From Reticulascus tulasneorum (taxonomy: Eukaryota; Ascomycota; Sordariomycetes; Glomerellales; Reticulascaceae), in contig LSAX01000002.1 in assembly GCA_001557505.1 (NCBI GenBank), forward strand, positions 4,526,001 through 4,590,000: DNA of 64,000 bases. Direction: 5' to 3'. Position 1 is the first letter of the stretch. Each line of letters begins with the position of its first letter. The notes under the pieces are model-generated. The model saw only the letters and a list, made by a program, of their open reading frames with translations. It was not told where the DNA came from and did no database searches. A program made the translations under genes and the position numbers. Shown piece after piece: positions 34,102-45,557 of the stretch.

Positions 34102-37100
34102 GATGAGCTTTGTTCACGACACAACAGACAACAAACCAGACAGTCGGGGGAACACAAGGAACGAGGGGATGGAAATGTCTTAAGAAGCAGACGTGCCGGG
34201 ACCTGGACGTCCCGACCCCAATGTGCAAGATCGAAGATGTAACTCCGCCTCCAAATCTTTACCCCAATTTCCCAGGCAATGCGCTTGGATCTTCATCTGG
34301 ATTTCCCAAAATGAATCCTGACCGGTCCCTATGGTGACGTCCTCCTAGATGAGGAGAACCGACAGCCCGGTCTGGGCATGGCCCGCAAGCTTGGAACCAC
34401 TATGGGTCCGTCCATCTCATTGGACCATAGCCAGGAACGAAGCACAAGAGGAGACAGCGGAGGAGGACATGGAAGCGAACCGTACCTTGGTTGAAGCAGC
34501 CCAGAGAAACTAGCTCCGGAAAAACTCAACGCGACGGCCGGAATCTTGGATCCTTTCAGTGTTTGATGCTCGAAGAGCACCAATGGTACAGGCATGTGTC
34601 CGGGGCAGAGGGACGAACCACGGGAGCTGCGGTGGGCAACATGTGGTTCGTGAATCAGCCGGCTGCGGTTAATCTAAAATGTCAGGGTCGGGGACCACCA
34701 GCGACTTTAGCCTGAGAGGCTTGACGGGAATCACCCCTCATTTGAGATGTGGAGAATCCCTGCCGAGCTATTTTGACTCGACCTTAATATTCTGCCGGCT
34801 TGGCGGGTTGACGGGCAGGTCAACCTGCTGTCAGCGAAGCTGCTCGGTGAGCTCCCGCCGTCCATTTGGATGCTGCTCGAGGCTCTCGCCATTGAAGAAG
34901 CGGGAGGCCAAAAACGCTTGTGTGCGCGCGCCCGCGTAACCAGCGGCAATAGGAGGCTGTGGGAATGAACTGTGTTAAGAGTGGGCGCACAATCCATCGC
35001 TATCTTAAGATGGATGCATTTTGAATCCAAGGTCATAATCGACGGGGATCACTAGGATCTTGCGGCAGGAAATGTTTCTGGGTTTTCGGCGCGGAGGAGA
35101 GGTAGCTTATTAGGTTTCGCCCGAGCGGGTTAGCAAGGCGTTAATAGCGGACTCAAGATTGGGGGCTTGCGGGCAGGCGGACACCTAATTAGTTAGCCTG
35201 GCTACTCCGTAATCTGTTCGAGCCGTCCATGATCAAATTATGGTGCCCAGCCCCTAATTAAGGTACCGTACCTTAATTAATTAGGTAGCGGTCTGCAAGC
35301 CACTCCAGAACCAGCTGAAGCCTCGTTGTGGGGCTTCACCTGCAACTCCAACACGTAATTGTGTTTTCTAATTCCATACCGGCTTGCCCCCCCGAGTCCT
35401 CACATGGAATATACCTTTTCTTCGGGCTGAAGAGCAGCACTGGCATCGAAGTCAAAAGTCGTCTCATTAACTCAAGCAAGTATTATAATGGATTTATCAC
35501 GTGGCTGCTTACAATTCTAGCGGCTTGACAGAGCTTTGGTTGGGCATATCACTTAGAAGCTGTCCGCTACTTAAAGGTAGGTTGTGACAACCAACTACTG
35601 GGCAAAGCCTTACCACTCCAAAGGCGATCATGTATATCATGGATTTGAATACATGCTCGCGGCAGTTTGACTCATACACTAGGCGTCCTACCAATCAATT
35701 CCGCCGGGGCATCTGCTTCAAAGCTGACTATATCGTCATCCCGCGTGCATAGGGTTGGCGTTACACTTCCCTCTAGAATGATGTGCATTTGTGCACCTAT
35801 AAGAAAGGTTACCTTGATTATAATAGTAGCTTAAATATCTTATTGTGGGATTTTCCGTCCTTGCTTCTTAGGTTCTTCTCGTGTTTTGTAGTATCTTTGA
35901 GAATTCTTGCAACGATGCCCGTGGGGCATTTTTGTCTCAGATCTCAACTTCTGCTTCTATAATCTCATTCATAATATGTCCCTCATAACCCTAGAAAAAT
36001 TCCCACATGCGCAACTAGTTTCTTGCTGGCAAGCGGCTTCATGTTTTTGCTCTATGTCACCTAGATCATGGACCATCGTGGTGAAGGCGTGTGTTGTCCG
36101 CCTCACTGAAGCTGAATCCCCCAAGCTTCGACCTATTTAGTTCCCAGACTGCCGGTCTCAAGATCCGAAACCATTTCACACAATAGACTAGCACATTTTG
36201 GGGCTGTACCCTCTGCTTTGGAAGGGTAGGAAGGCTTCAGGCGGGCACGTGACACATGGATAATCCTCTTTAGATCAGCCTCAGGGTTTTCTTACGAGTG
36301 ACCAAGTGTGCCTTGAATATTCTTATGGCTATGCAACAAAGTAGCTTATATGTTGCGTGTCGGGTTGTGTATTCAATGGAAGACCGAGAGAAAGTGGGTT
36401 CACGGCGTTCAAGCAGTTCACACACCATGGCTAGTAAGCTAAAATTACTCTTATCTAATTATGTGCTGCCGCGGCCGACGTTGGCGGCCGACACTCTATT
36501 CTGGGCGGCCATCCTGACCCCAACTACATTAGCAGCACTCGCTTTTGATAAGTCCTCCATTGATACCGCGGATATGTGTATGTACACTAACCCCGATTTC
36601 GTTCGCCAGCTGCCATAGGCTTCTCGAAGTCTACCAGGATGAGAATGGCAGGTACAAGACAACTTCAGACGTGAACTCGAGGAATCATGCCAACAACTAT
36701 CCAAAAGGCGCTTTGGCATAACATCATTGGAAGCTCACTCATGGCGTGAAGCTTTGGGTTAGCATCAGATAACTTGGAGCGGATTTGACCTATTGAGAGT
36801 GGGTGGTGGCGCAGAATTGTTCTCTCGGCAGCGGCATTTCGATGCAGACTAGGGTCTAATTGCCCGCCCAATGCCGCCATGATCAGGGTTGAGACCCTGC
36901 AGAACGCAAGCGTGGTCGGGTTTATGGTCGCTGGGTTACATGGATTTCTTTGGCCAGATGCATCTCGGAGATCTCGACTGTGGCCATGCCAACCAATGCC
37001 AAGGTTGGTGACCTGTGTGCGCCGCACATCGTGCCCCTTTTCGACGAGCTTTTCAGTGGTACCAGTACCAATCCCCAGTTGAGAAGACGGCGAGGAGAGC

Positions 37101-37220
37101 CATTGCATTTTATATATCTCGGACCGGTGCCAACCCCGACAATATGATTGCGCAGTCGCAACTGTGCGTCTAGGCCTGACCGAGAATTCGCTTAATCCCT
37201 CAGTTCACCTGTCCGGCACG
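34102..37220. other. Long gene-free interval
   Basis: 3.1 kb separating the xylanase promoter (left) from the second WSC-protease promoter (right). Contains a perfect palindrome (35255-35279) and AT-rich stretches (35190-35310, 35760-35880). No supportable coding sequence, transposase remnant or RNA gene. Confidence 0.5.
35255..35279. repeat. Perfect 12-bp inverted repeat, 1-nt spacer
   Basis: TAATTAAGGTAC at 35255-35266, one C, then GTACCTTAATTA at 35268-35279. The motif TTAATTAATTAGGTA continues on the right side. It could be a protein-binding palindrome or a replication- or recombination-derived sequence. Function unknown. Confidence 0.6.
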
Positions 37221-40200
37221 ATGAATAGTCAAAGTCTGGCCCTCCTTCTATCATACTTTCTCCAATCCCATGGAGTATATGCCCAAATTATTCGATGTCA
37301 CACACTTACAAACGGCTGCGATGGTGGATCCTCTCATGACTCTGCAGTCACGGCTGCTGTCGCGCGATTTGATACTGACTTGGCATACGGTGGTCAACTT
37401 GATACCTTCTCTTCCGCCGTCGATAGCTCCGGCGCCGCAGTCTATATCTCCTACACCTGTATCGATGGATCTATTCCACCACCTCTTAATGGTTCCAGAG
37501 TACAGTCGCTGTGAGTGTCTGGAATTACAAATACCAAACTTACATCGGAGATGTCTTTACTATTCACAATATTAATCTGAACCTAGACTCAACCAAATCC
37601 AGAACTGTCCGAATCGATGCGGCTCTGTTTCAGTGACTGATATGAGTAATTGTGGATTTGGCGTGCTCATTGCAAACGAAGCTACTCAGCAGCCGTGCGC
37701 TACCAAGGCGATTAACCTCGTTCCCGAACCCGGAAATCCTATCGAGAAGCCTAGCTTTGAAAGTTTCCAATCCAAGGGCTGTTGGACAGATGATAATAAC
37801 TCGAGAACCCTCAATGGAGGGTCCTTGCAGGCCGAGGATATGACAGTTGAGAAGTGTCTCGGACTCTCCAAAGGGTTTAGATATGGCGGTGTTGAGTATA
37901 AAACGTAAGTCCCTCTCGGTATTGCCGCGAGTTATTATACATAAATTAATACCAACACCAACCACAGAGAATGCTACTGGGGAAATGCAGTCACTTCCGG
38001 ATCTACTCTGGCTCCTAGCGGGCAATGTGATATGGCATGCGCTGGCGACGCCGCTGAACTCTGTGGCGGTGGCGGGCCGATCAATATTTACGAAGACCAA
38101 ACCTGGCAGGCCACGCCAACTTCCGCAACCTCAACACCAACGCCATCGCCGACGATGGTCTCATCAGTTGGCAGCCATAAAGACCCCACCTGCTTCAGCG
38201 ATTCCAGCAGTGCTCGCGTCCTGGTCGCTGGTACTATCGCCGACGCAACAACAGGAACGGGAATGACAGTTGAGAAGTGTATCGACTTTGCTAGAAACGG
38301 CCACTGGAGATATGCCGGCGTCGAGTTCGGCAGCGAGTGCTACGTGGGAAACACGCTCCATAGTACGACGACGGCCTCGTTAGGGGATTGCAATAAGATC
38401 TGCGCAGGTGATCCATCCCAATTCTGTGGCAATGGCAACCGACTCCTAGTCTATACAGACCCAACCTGGCAGGATCCCACAGCAGATCAAATTGGCGCCT
38501 TGCTACGGGCTTATAATTCTACCGTTCAAGACATCCAGGACGAGATTTCAATATACGAAGGATATCTCAAGGAATTCGAAGACCTACGAAGTCAGGGTTT
38601 AGTTCAACGTGGGTTAGTGGCCAAACGCACCCTGACACAAATCGTGCAGGGCATCACGCAGTCCAGTCAAAACTTCAATGATGGGGTCATTTATCTGAGT
38701 GAGTACAATTGGTGCCGCCACTATATATCTCAGGATTATTGGCTAATCATCCACCACTTGAACACTAGGGGCAATGCAGCCACCATTGGAACGGGCAGTT
38801 AGAACAGCGGCCGCCTCGGATATCCCTCGGTCAACCGACCCTTTGGTAATAAAGTCTACCTTGTCAAGATTCAGCACTTTTCTAATAAGTCAACCATCTT
38901 TAGTTAGATCAACCTGACGCCTCCCAGCTCTCGGAGTCTCGTATGTACCCTATTCCACAGTTCAAATCCACCAGAAATAAGAGAGGTAGGTCTCTATGAC
39001 TTGTACGCTAACAGCTCCTGCAGTTGCCGACGTTAGAAGGTCGGTTGAAACCCTACGCGACTCTGCAGCTGATGATGTATCACAACTTTCCCGGACAGAT
39101 TCCCAGGCCCCAATCCTCAATACGGCGCGTGGCTTGGCCGTTACTTCGAAAGGAGTAAGTTTCCAAATCAAGAGCGCCCTTTCTAACAGGGCAAGGTGAA
39201 GGATGACAGGCTAACTTCTCTTCTTATAGCTCATCACCATCGGAAAGTGGGGTCTGGCCGTAGCTGGTGGAACTGGTGCCCGTTAGTGTTTGCCTATGAT
39301 CCCACCAAAGGGATTAATATTCCAGTGTGGAGACTTTCTAACCTTTAAGTCAGTTCTTACACTAGCCCTGATATTCGGAAAGCTATTCGGATTCGGTGGT
39401 GGCGGTGGCGGTGGCGGAGGGAGTGACACTGAAGAACCTCCAGAGGAATGTGTACCAACACGGGCACCGACAGCCGTGCTTGTGACAATGACGATCGGCT
39501 CGATGGAATTACAGTACAAAGAAATTATCACCGAGCTCCAGGCCAAGCACCAAGACGTCACTATTGGCGAGATCATCTATGCCAACATCGGTTTCTATGC
39601 ATTCACTGCCCAGCTCGATAACTGCGACACCAGCCGCCTGTTAGAGAACCCAGCGGTGGCGACATTAAGTTTGGATATCCAAGCCGAAATCGATCCTCTC
39701 GAATCTCAATTTGACGAGAAGCGGGATACGGATGATAACGACGGAGCCTCTGGGCCAGAGCATGCCCGCGACAATGATGACATACCCGGCTCCCAAATTC
39801 CTGATATATCGAATCACACAGTCCTTGACCGGCGGGCAATTCCACTCGGGTTCCAGGACTTGCATGTCTCGCAGGGAGTTGGGTTGAACGGCGTGCTTCA
39901 AATCGGGTATCCATGGCATTTGTCGTTACTTACAGCACCGTGGGCCATGGGTGGTCTGCTGGAGGGCCGAACATGTAAGCATACATCCAAGCTAGAATTC
40001 CTCGTCGCCAAATTTGACTAACGCAAGACCCACCACTAAGTTCTGGGCTACAATGAGTATCTAATGAAGCCGGGCTTACCGATGATTCGCATCTACGTTG
40101 TAGATACTGGAATTGTGCCCCACGTCGTGAGTTTTATCAATCCAATATATCACCTTCGTTATTTCTCTGTCCAGACACTTCACAGTATATCGTGAAGACA

Positions 40201-41268
40201 CCACTAATGGATCTTACAGGAATGGACCGGCCGTGCTGTTCGATTTTACGATGCCCCAACGCGCGGTCAAGCAGCCATGCATGACATCAATGGCCATGGC
40301 ACATGCATGACCTCGTGTGTTACAGGCGGATTCAGCGGCGTATATAAGCAGGCGGAAATCGTTGCCGTCAACATCTATAACACTCCTCCCGCGCCCTCGC
40401 CCCGGCTTAATGACGTAATCGATGGCTTGGCGTGGGTCGTGAGTGATACAGTGATGCAAGGCGGCGTGGCTGTTTTATCAAGTTCCAATGTTTGGTGGTC
40501 GGCGGACGAGTTGAAAGTAGACCCTGGCCAGCCTGACAACACGTTCGACCCCTTTACGCAGCTGTATCAACTGGCATATTTCTATAACCTAGTCGTGGTT
40601 AACGCCGCGGGAAACAAAGCCGACGGTGATCTCGCCACCGTAATTCCGGCACGTAATGGCGGCCAATTGTCAGATGTAATTGTGGTTGGCTCGCACCACC
40701 ATTTAACACACCAGCGCTCGCATTTTTCAACTTGGCAAGACAGTCTGAACAAAGGTATCCTCACGATCTACGCGCCAGGAGAGCGTGTTTCATGCGCCGA
40801 TTATAGAGGTTCAGGTTCTTATTATTATAGGTCAGGGTCGTCCCAGGCAGCAGCATTGGTAAGTGGCATTGTCGCAATGGCGCTCGCCGAGGGCTTGACT
40901 ACCGCTCCGAACGTCAAGGAATGGCTAATCGCTGAGTCGAAACGCCTCAAGGGAGACATCTGGCCGGTTGACAGCTTGCCTGGCGTCAACAAGCCGGGAC
41001 TCGGACCGCCTCGTGCGGCCGTTGGGCGACAGGTGCCTTGCACGCCTCCCGGTCCCATGGCGCCGTTTGCCATGATGCCAGCCTATTATTTCCCGCCAGA
41101 AAAAGTGCAGATTTTCACAGACCGACTTTACGCACAGCCAATCATGAGTTTTCCAGAGGTCTGTTCTATTTCGACGCCCGGCATCTCTCATCAATATGCT
41201 GTATTTGCTAACGAGACACTACTTAGCCTACGTGTGTTATTGTGGGGGATAAATTTGGGCAGCCGTAG
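37221..41268 (+). CDS. WSC x2 - transmembrane - subtilisin-like (S8) protease, paralogue
   Basis: Eleven exons (37221-37510, 37587-37904, 37968-38698, 38769-38797, 38904-38940, 39015-39154, 39230-39281, 39354-39974, 40041-40126, 40220-41158, 41227-41268) give 1094 residues. The design matches the gene at 27449: signal peptide; the same Cys-rich domain (CPNRCGSV, ATKAINLVP); two WSC domains; a helical spacer; a hydrophobic span (ALLTLALIFGKLFGF) followed by nine Gly; an I9-like region; KR sites; and an S8 domain with Asp in YVVDTG, His in GHGTCMTS, NAAGN and Ser in SGSSQAAA. First-exon length (290 nt) and two small exons (37 and 52 nt) are identical to the paralogue. If the last intron is not removed, the frame would end at 41371 instead. 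Confidence 0.85.
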
Positions 41269-41946
41269 ACAACCCCCAGTACAAGTTGACGGGGTTTCTC
41301 GATTGTCATATTTCGACTCGGCCATACCTAGGTCTATAAGTCTGTTGATAGAAGAGACGCATAGGAGTTGACCAGTTATAAGTAGTTAATTTAGAAGAGA
41401 CCTGATATCGCGGCACACAGACAGTTTTCGAGAAGGCCGCTAGGTCTGCATTGAAACATGCATAGCCAAGATCTCGTCCCATGTCAAATCCAGCCAGCTC
41501 AAGACTCATCTACGCTGAGCATCTATTTGACTATCATGAGTCTTGTCGCCGCCCAGTTCAGCTGGTTGCTCTACCTCGTATCCCCGAACTCTGCTTTCCA
41601 ATGGCTGTCTTCACCCGCGAAACGAGCCGAGTTGTCTGGTATAGTACTGTAGATATCTTCTGTGCATCTTAGGCAGACGGAAATATTAATTTCATGGTAC
41701 TCTACCTTTGAGTTGGACAGTTCAAAAAGCATTCATCAAGAACACATCTAGTGATTGGGACTCGTTTAGTCCACAAGACTGTTGAGTGTTCAGCACACTA
41801 CCCCAGCACTTTTATTTAACAGCTTGCTTTGAACCTGAGCCACCCTGCAGCGTTAATGCGAATTGGATACAGAATTGCAGGGGCTATGGTGGCAAGTGGT
41901 CTCGCAGAATTGGAGCTTCAAGAATACGAACCAACTACAGTTGACC
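41269..41946. other. Convergent 3' interval
   Basis: 678 bp between converging gene ends. The start (to 41371) would be coding if the final intron of the WSC-protease is retained. No other gene seen. Confidence 0.5.
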
Positions 41947-43112
41947 CTACTTATAAATGAGCGCATGTATGTCCGTATGTTGAGGGACTTCCCCAAGTTC
42001 CAGGTTTGCTGATTCATAATTGAGGGCAAGGAAAATTTGCCAAAGTCTTTCCTGGAATGCTTCACGCTCATCTGTAGGCGGGCTATGTCCAGATTTCTCG
42101 AAAATAGCCAGCTCAGAACCCGGAATTCCATGGTGTATTTCCTCACTGTATTCAACTGGAGCGATCGGGTCCTGACGACCCACGGCCACAAGTGTGGGGG
42201 CTGAGATGTTGCATAGCTTTGATCGCAGATCGAATCGGGGCTGGTTGAAAGAGAAAGCGAAGTTATGTGTCTCAAAGTGCAGTGTAGGCTCCACCTGCAT
42301 CGCCATGTTGGTCCTCGGTGGCTCCGGTGTATATATTGGCACAATCTCGGCGAAGGCATCCGCACAATCTTTGTTGTCGCGGAGGGCGCCGGACCAAACC
42401 CTCAGTTGCCGGTCCGCATCGACCTGGATGCGATTGGATGTGAGCACGCCTTTCAGGCAGTTCATCATGCCACGCAAGCCGTAAGCCCACGTATCGCGGA
42501 GGACGAGGGCTAGAACTCTATCCGGGAATGCCAAGGCGTACTCCAGAGCGACAAAACCGCCGTATGAGCCTCCGGCAAGAATACATTTGTCCGCTCCAGC
42601 CCAGATTCTTTGTTGCAGAAGTGAGTAAGTTGGATCAGTCATTAACGCCCTCTACGAGCATGTGATGGATAATGCCCACCTCAGTTCCTCACATCGGCTA
42701 TCCAGCGTTCATGAGTATATGGCCCTTTCTGTTCGCTCTTACCACTCCCCCGGGCATCATACACTAACACCCGGAAGCGTGACGCGAGAAACCCGAATGA
42801 TGTCTCGGGCTCTTTGTGGTCTGATATGCCAGGTGCTCCATGCAAAGCAATTAAAAGTGGATTTGTCTGGTCGGCATCCCCAATGAACTTAACGAGGAGC
42901 TTGACCCCATCGCTAGTTGTAAAGAACGAGAACGAAGACCGCATTGTCAATTCGGGAATGAAAGTTTCCCAAGTAATCTCCACCCGCCTGCCCGAACGAT
43001 GTAGTGGCAGAGTCTGGATCTCCTGGCTAGGTTTCATTTTAAACGGTGGGTCCCCGACATGCGCTATGGCTGGCTGACAAATGGGGACTTTAGGGAGGGG
43101 TTCGCCGACCAT
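41947..43112 (-). CDS. Alpha/beta hydrolase, proline-iminopeptidase-like
   Basis: Exons 42693-43112 and 41947-42651 (41-nt intron, GTGAGG/TAG) give 374 residues. Motifs: HGAPG (oxyanion region, as HGGPG in proline iminopeptidases, family S33), YDARGSGKS, nucleophile Ser in AGGSYGGFVALEYA, Asp in VGRQDPIAP and His in KSGHSPP. The triad is complete. There is no signal peptide, so an intracellular enzyme is expected, removing N-terminal proline or hydrolysing an ester or amide. Family resemblance cannot fix the substrate. The first 56 residues are unusual for the family and translation may really start at the Met at 42944 (MRSSFSFFTT). Confidence 0.85.
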
Positions 43113-44051
43113 GACCTGTAGGGTTGAGTAGCTGCGGATAGAGCCAAATCAAAGCTCGATGATATTTTCAATTTTTAACGTTTGGTAAAGATTAAGTGTT
43201 CTTGAATTCCACAAGGGTCATTCCGCTGCAGTGTTACTGAATGCAGTGTTTGAGTCTACCCCTTGGCAGGGATACTCTTGAGCACCGCCATCTGGGGTAC
43301 TACCATCTTTGTTTAAGGCACACCTCCAAGGACGCTCCTTGTATGGCGTTGCGAGAAATATCCGGATAGCGACAGCCTTCAATGTTTAAAGATCAACTCT
43401 TGAATACTTGTTAACTGGACTTGACCGGTAAGCTTCTTCAGATGATGATCCCCTCATCCATGAGCTTCGTCTTCTGTCACTCTATTGAATGATGGAACTA
43501 AGGACGTCAGTGTGTAACTGGCATAGTTCTAGTAGAATAGTAGTAGCCTTGTTGAAGATGTAAGTAGCGATCAAGTCGTATCCTCCAATGGTACGATTTC
43601 AAGATCCACCAAGATCACATTCCAAGACAACGCTAATCGATCATAAGCACCGGCATACTGGGTATGCTAGTTCCGCCGAGCCGCAGGTCTAAGCTTTTTT
43701 GGATGAATCTGTAGAATGCTGAGACTGTCTCTGGTTCTTTGGATTACAAGGTCTTCTGGGGCGACTGGAATGCTTTCCTCGCAGAGCTAGGTTCAATTCC
43801 CCGTTATTGCAATCCCACAAATGGCTTTACGCCGAAAACTTACATTACAGTTTCACTACAGAGTTTTTTTTTACTTCTTGAGTTCGTATCACGTTGTTTT
43901 ACCTATGGACGGACATGCACATAAAAGGTGTGTTCCCGCTTCCCCTTGTGCCGGAATTATATTAAATCACTGAATATCTTAACAATACAAGTGCCTACAG
44001 CCTCCTATTACTGAACCTTAGTTTATCGTTATAATCCAACATACAGCCAAG
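43113..44051. other. Divergent promoter interval
   Basis: 939 bp between the alpha/beta hydrolase start (-) and the lysozyme-like gene start (+). No gene. A T-loop-like GGTTCAATTCC at 43792 was checked for a tRNA and rejected. Confidence 0.5.
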
Positions 44052-44736
44052 ATGATGACCAGGTTCTCTACAATTCTCCTCCTAATCTCACTAGCTACGC
44101 GGGCTGTGCAGGCTGATGCTGAAGCCGAAGCCGTCTGCGTCGGGCCACCCGTGAATCCAGAAGCGATCAAGATCATTAAAACAACAGATAAATTTCATCC
44201 CATTTCAGGTAAGTCCCTTTCTTTGGGTACCATCAGGAACCATGAAGTTGATCTGGCATACAGTGAAAAACTCTCTGGGGCAGAATATCATCGGCTTCGG
44301 CCATGTCTGCGTAATACCGGCTTGCTCTCAAGTCCCATTTCGCATCCCTCTGTCGATCCCAGATGGCGAAGCCCTTCTCAGAATCGATCTGCAGGTAAGC
44401 TGATACAATTTCTCGGAGACCCACACTTTAATGACTAACAACATTGCGCGCCAGAAAACGGGGGATTGCATCGCCAATCAGGTCAGGGGCGCGTTGTTAA
44501 ATCTAAACCAGTACAGCGCGCTGGTTATCTGGGCAATCAGCATTGGCGGTTGTGACAAGTCAGCCAGCTCAAACTTTATTGCACGCCTGGCTAGAAGAGA
44601 GAACCCAAACAATGTTGCCAACAGCGAGTTAGGCCAGTCAGCCGCAGCTTCTCCAGATCTAGCGCCCCGTCGCCGGAGGGAATTCGAGCTATTTGTCACG
44701 CCAACTGGAGCCCGGGGTACTGGAGGTCCATGCTAG
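44052..44736 (+). CDS. Secreted GH24 lysozyme-like protein with altered active site
   Basis: Exons 44052-44208, 44264-44394 and 44455-44736 give 189 residues with a signal peptide (MMTRFSTILLLISLATRAVQA). It aligns by eye with phage-type GH24 lysozymes of fungi: VNPEAIKIIKTTDKF, GFGHVC, VPFRIPLSIPDGEALL, CI, LNQYSALVIWAISIGG, FIARLARRENPNNVA, and RRRREFELFVTPTG. The usual catalytic FEGW Glu appears as TDKF (Asp), and the VYDD acid as SVKN, so the T4-type Glu/Asp pair is not kept. The N-terminal SH3-like repeat found in some relatives is absent. It is possibly a non-hydrolytic peptidoglycan or chitin binder, an immunity or effector-type protein, or simply decaying. Confidence 0.75.
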
Positions 44737-45557
44737 GTATTTGACCGCCACTACTAACTGCTAGATTTTGCCCGAGAGTGTGTGGCTAAACAAGTCACTG
44801 TTCGCCAAACCTTTTACTTGTCTTCAGTTAGAGTAGTCATATCTAGTCGTCACTATCTGTTTTAGGTTCATAAATAGAAACAGGTGTCGCGAACTATTGG
44901 GTCTACAGGTGATTGAGCCGTGTGAGGCTCCGGGGAAAGGGGGACCCTGTTAGCCACTCGCCACGCGGATAACAATATTCAATTATGTATAGGGTAGAAG
45001 AACCTCGCAGAACTTAAGGGGTTCAAAGATAAAAACCGCTATCTACCTATAACTGCCTGCCAATCGGCCCACTGTGATCCCCAGCAGTTGTGTCCTTCAC
45101 TCGATACTACAACTCGTAAGGCGTAGGCCTTGACAACAGGCTTCGTTTAAACACCTGCTTGTGGCCACTCCAAACAAAGAACTTGAAATGAGCCATGATA
45201 TCTATCATACGGGAAGAAAGACTGCTGACCTTGAGCCGATGTTTGTTGCAAGGTTGCTTTTGGAATAAACTCACCATGGTTGTCACATGACTACTATCGG
45301 GTTTCGTACGCCCGACATTTAAGTGCTGAGAACGGCTTCATCAGCCATATGATGTATGTATGGCACAGCGAAGGACTCGACAACAAGACCTTTTCTGCCA
45401 GCCGTGCTGAGATCACTATCTCCAAAGATGACTTGTGACAATTTCTTGTCCATGTACTTATAGGCACGTCCAGGTGATAATCAGCTTGAGATGTTATTTT
45501 GCATTCTTGTGATATAGAAAACAGCCGTAGATTGAATGCCATGCCTGCCCTCACAAA
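44737..45557. other. Convergent 3' interval
   Basis: 821 bp between the lysozyme-like gene end and the P450 end. No supported gene. Confidence 0.5.

Noticed and set aside
43739..43830. tRNA-like T-loop GGTTCAATTCC
   Set aside because: The flanking bases do not form a 5-bp T-stem, and no matching anticodon arm or acceptor stem is found upstream.
27300..44736. CRISPR array, IS element or other prokaryotic-type system
   Set aside because: The DNA is intron-rich fungal sequence, and repeats found here are protein-coding units or homopolymers, not spaced direct repeats.
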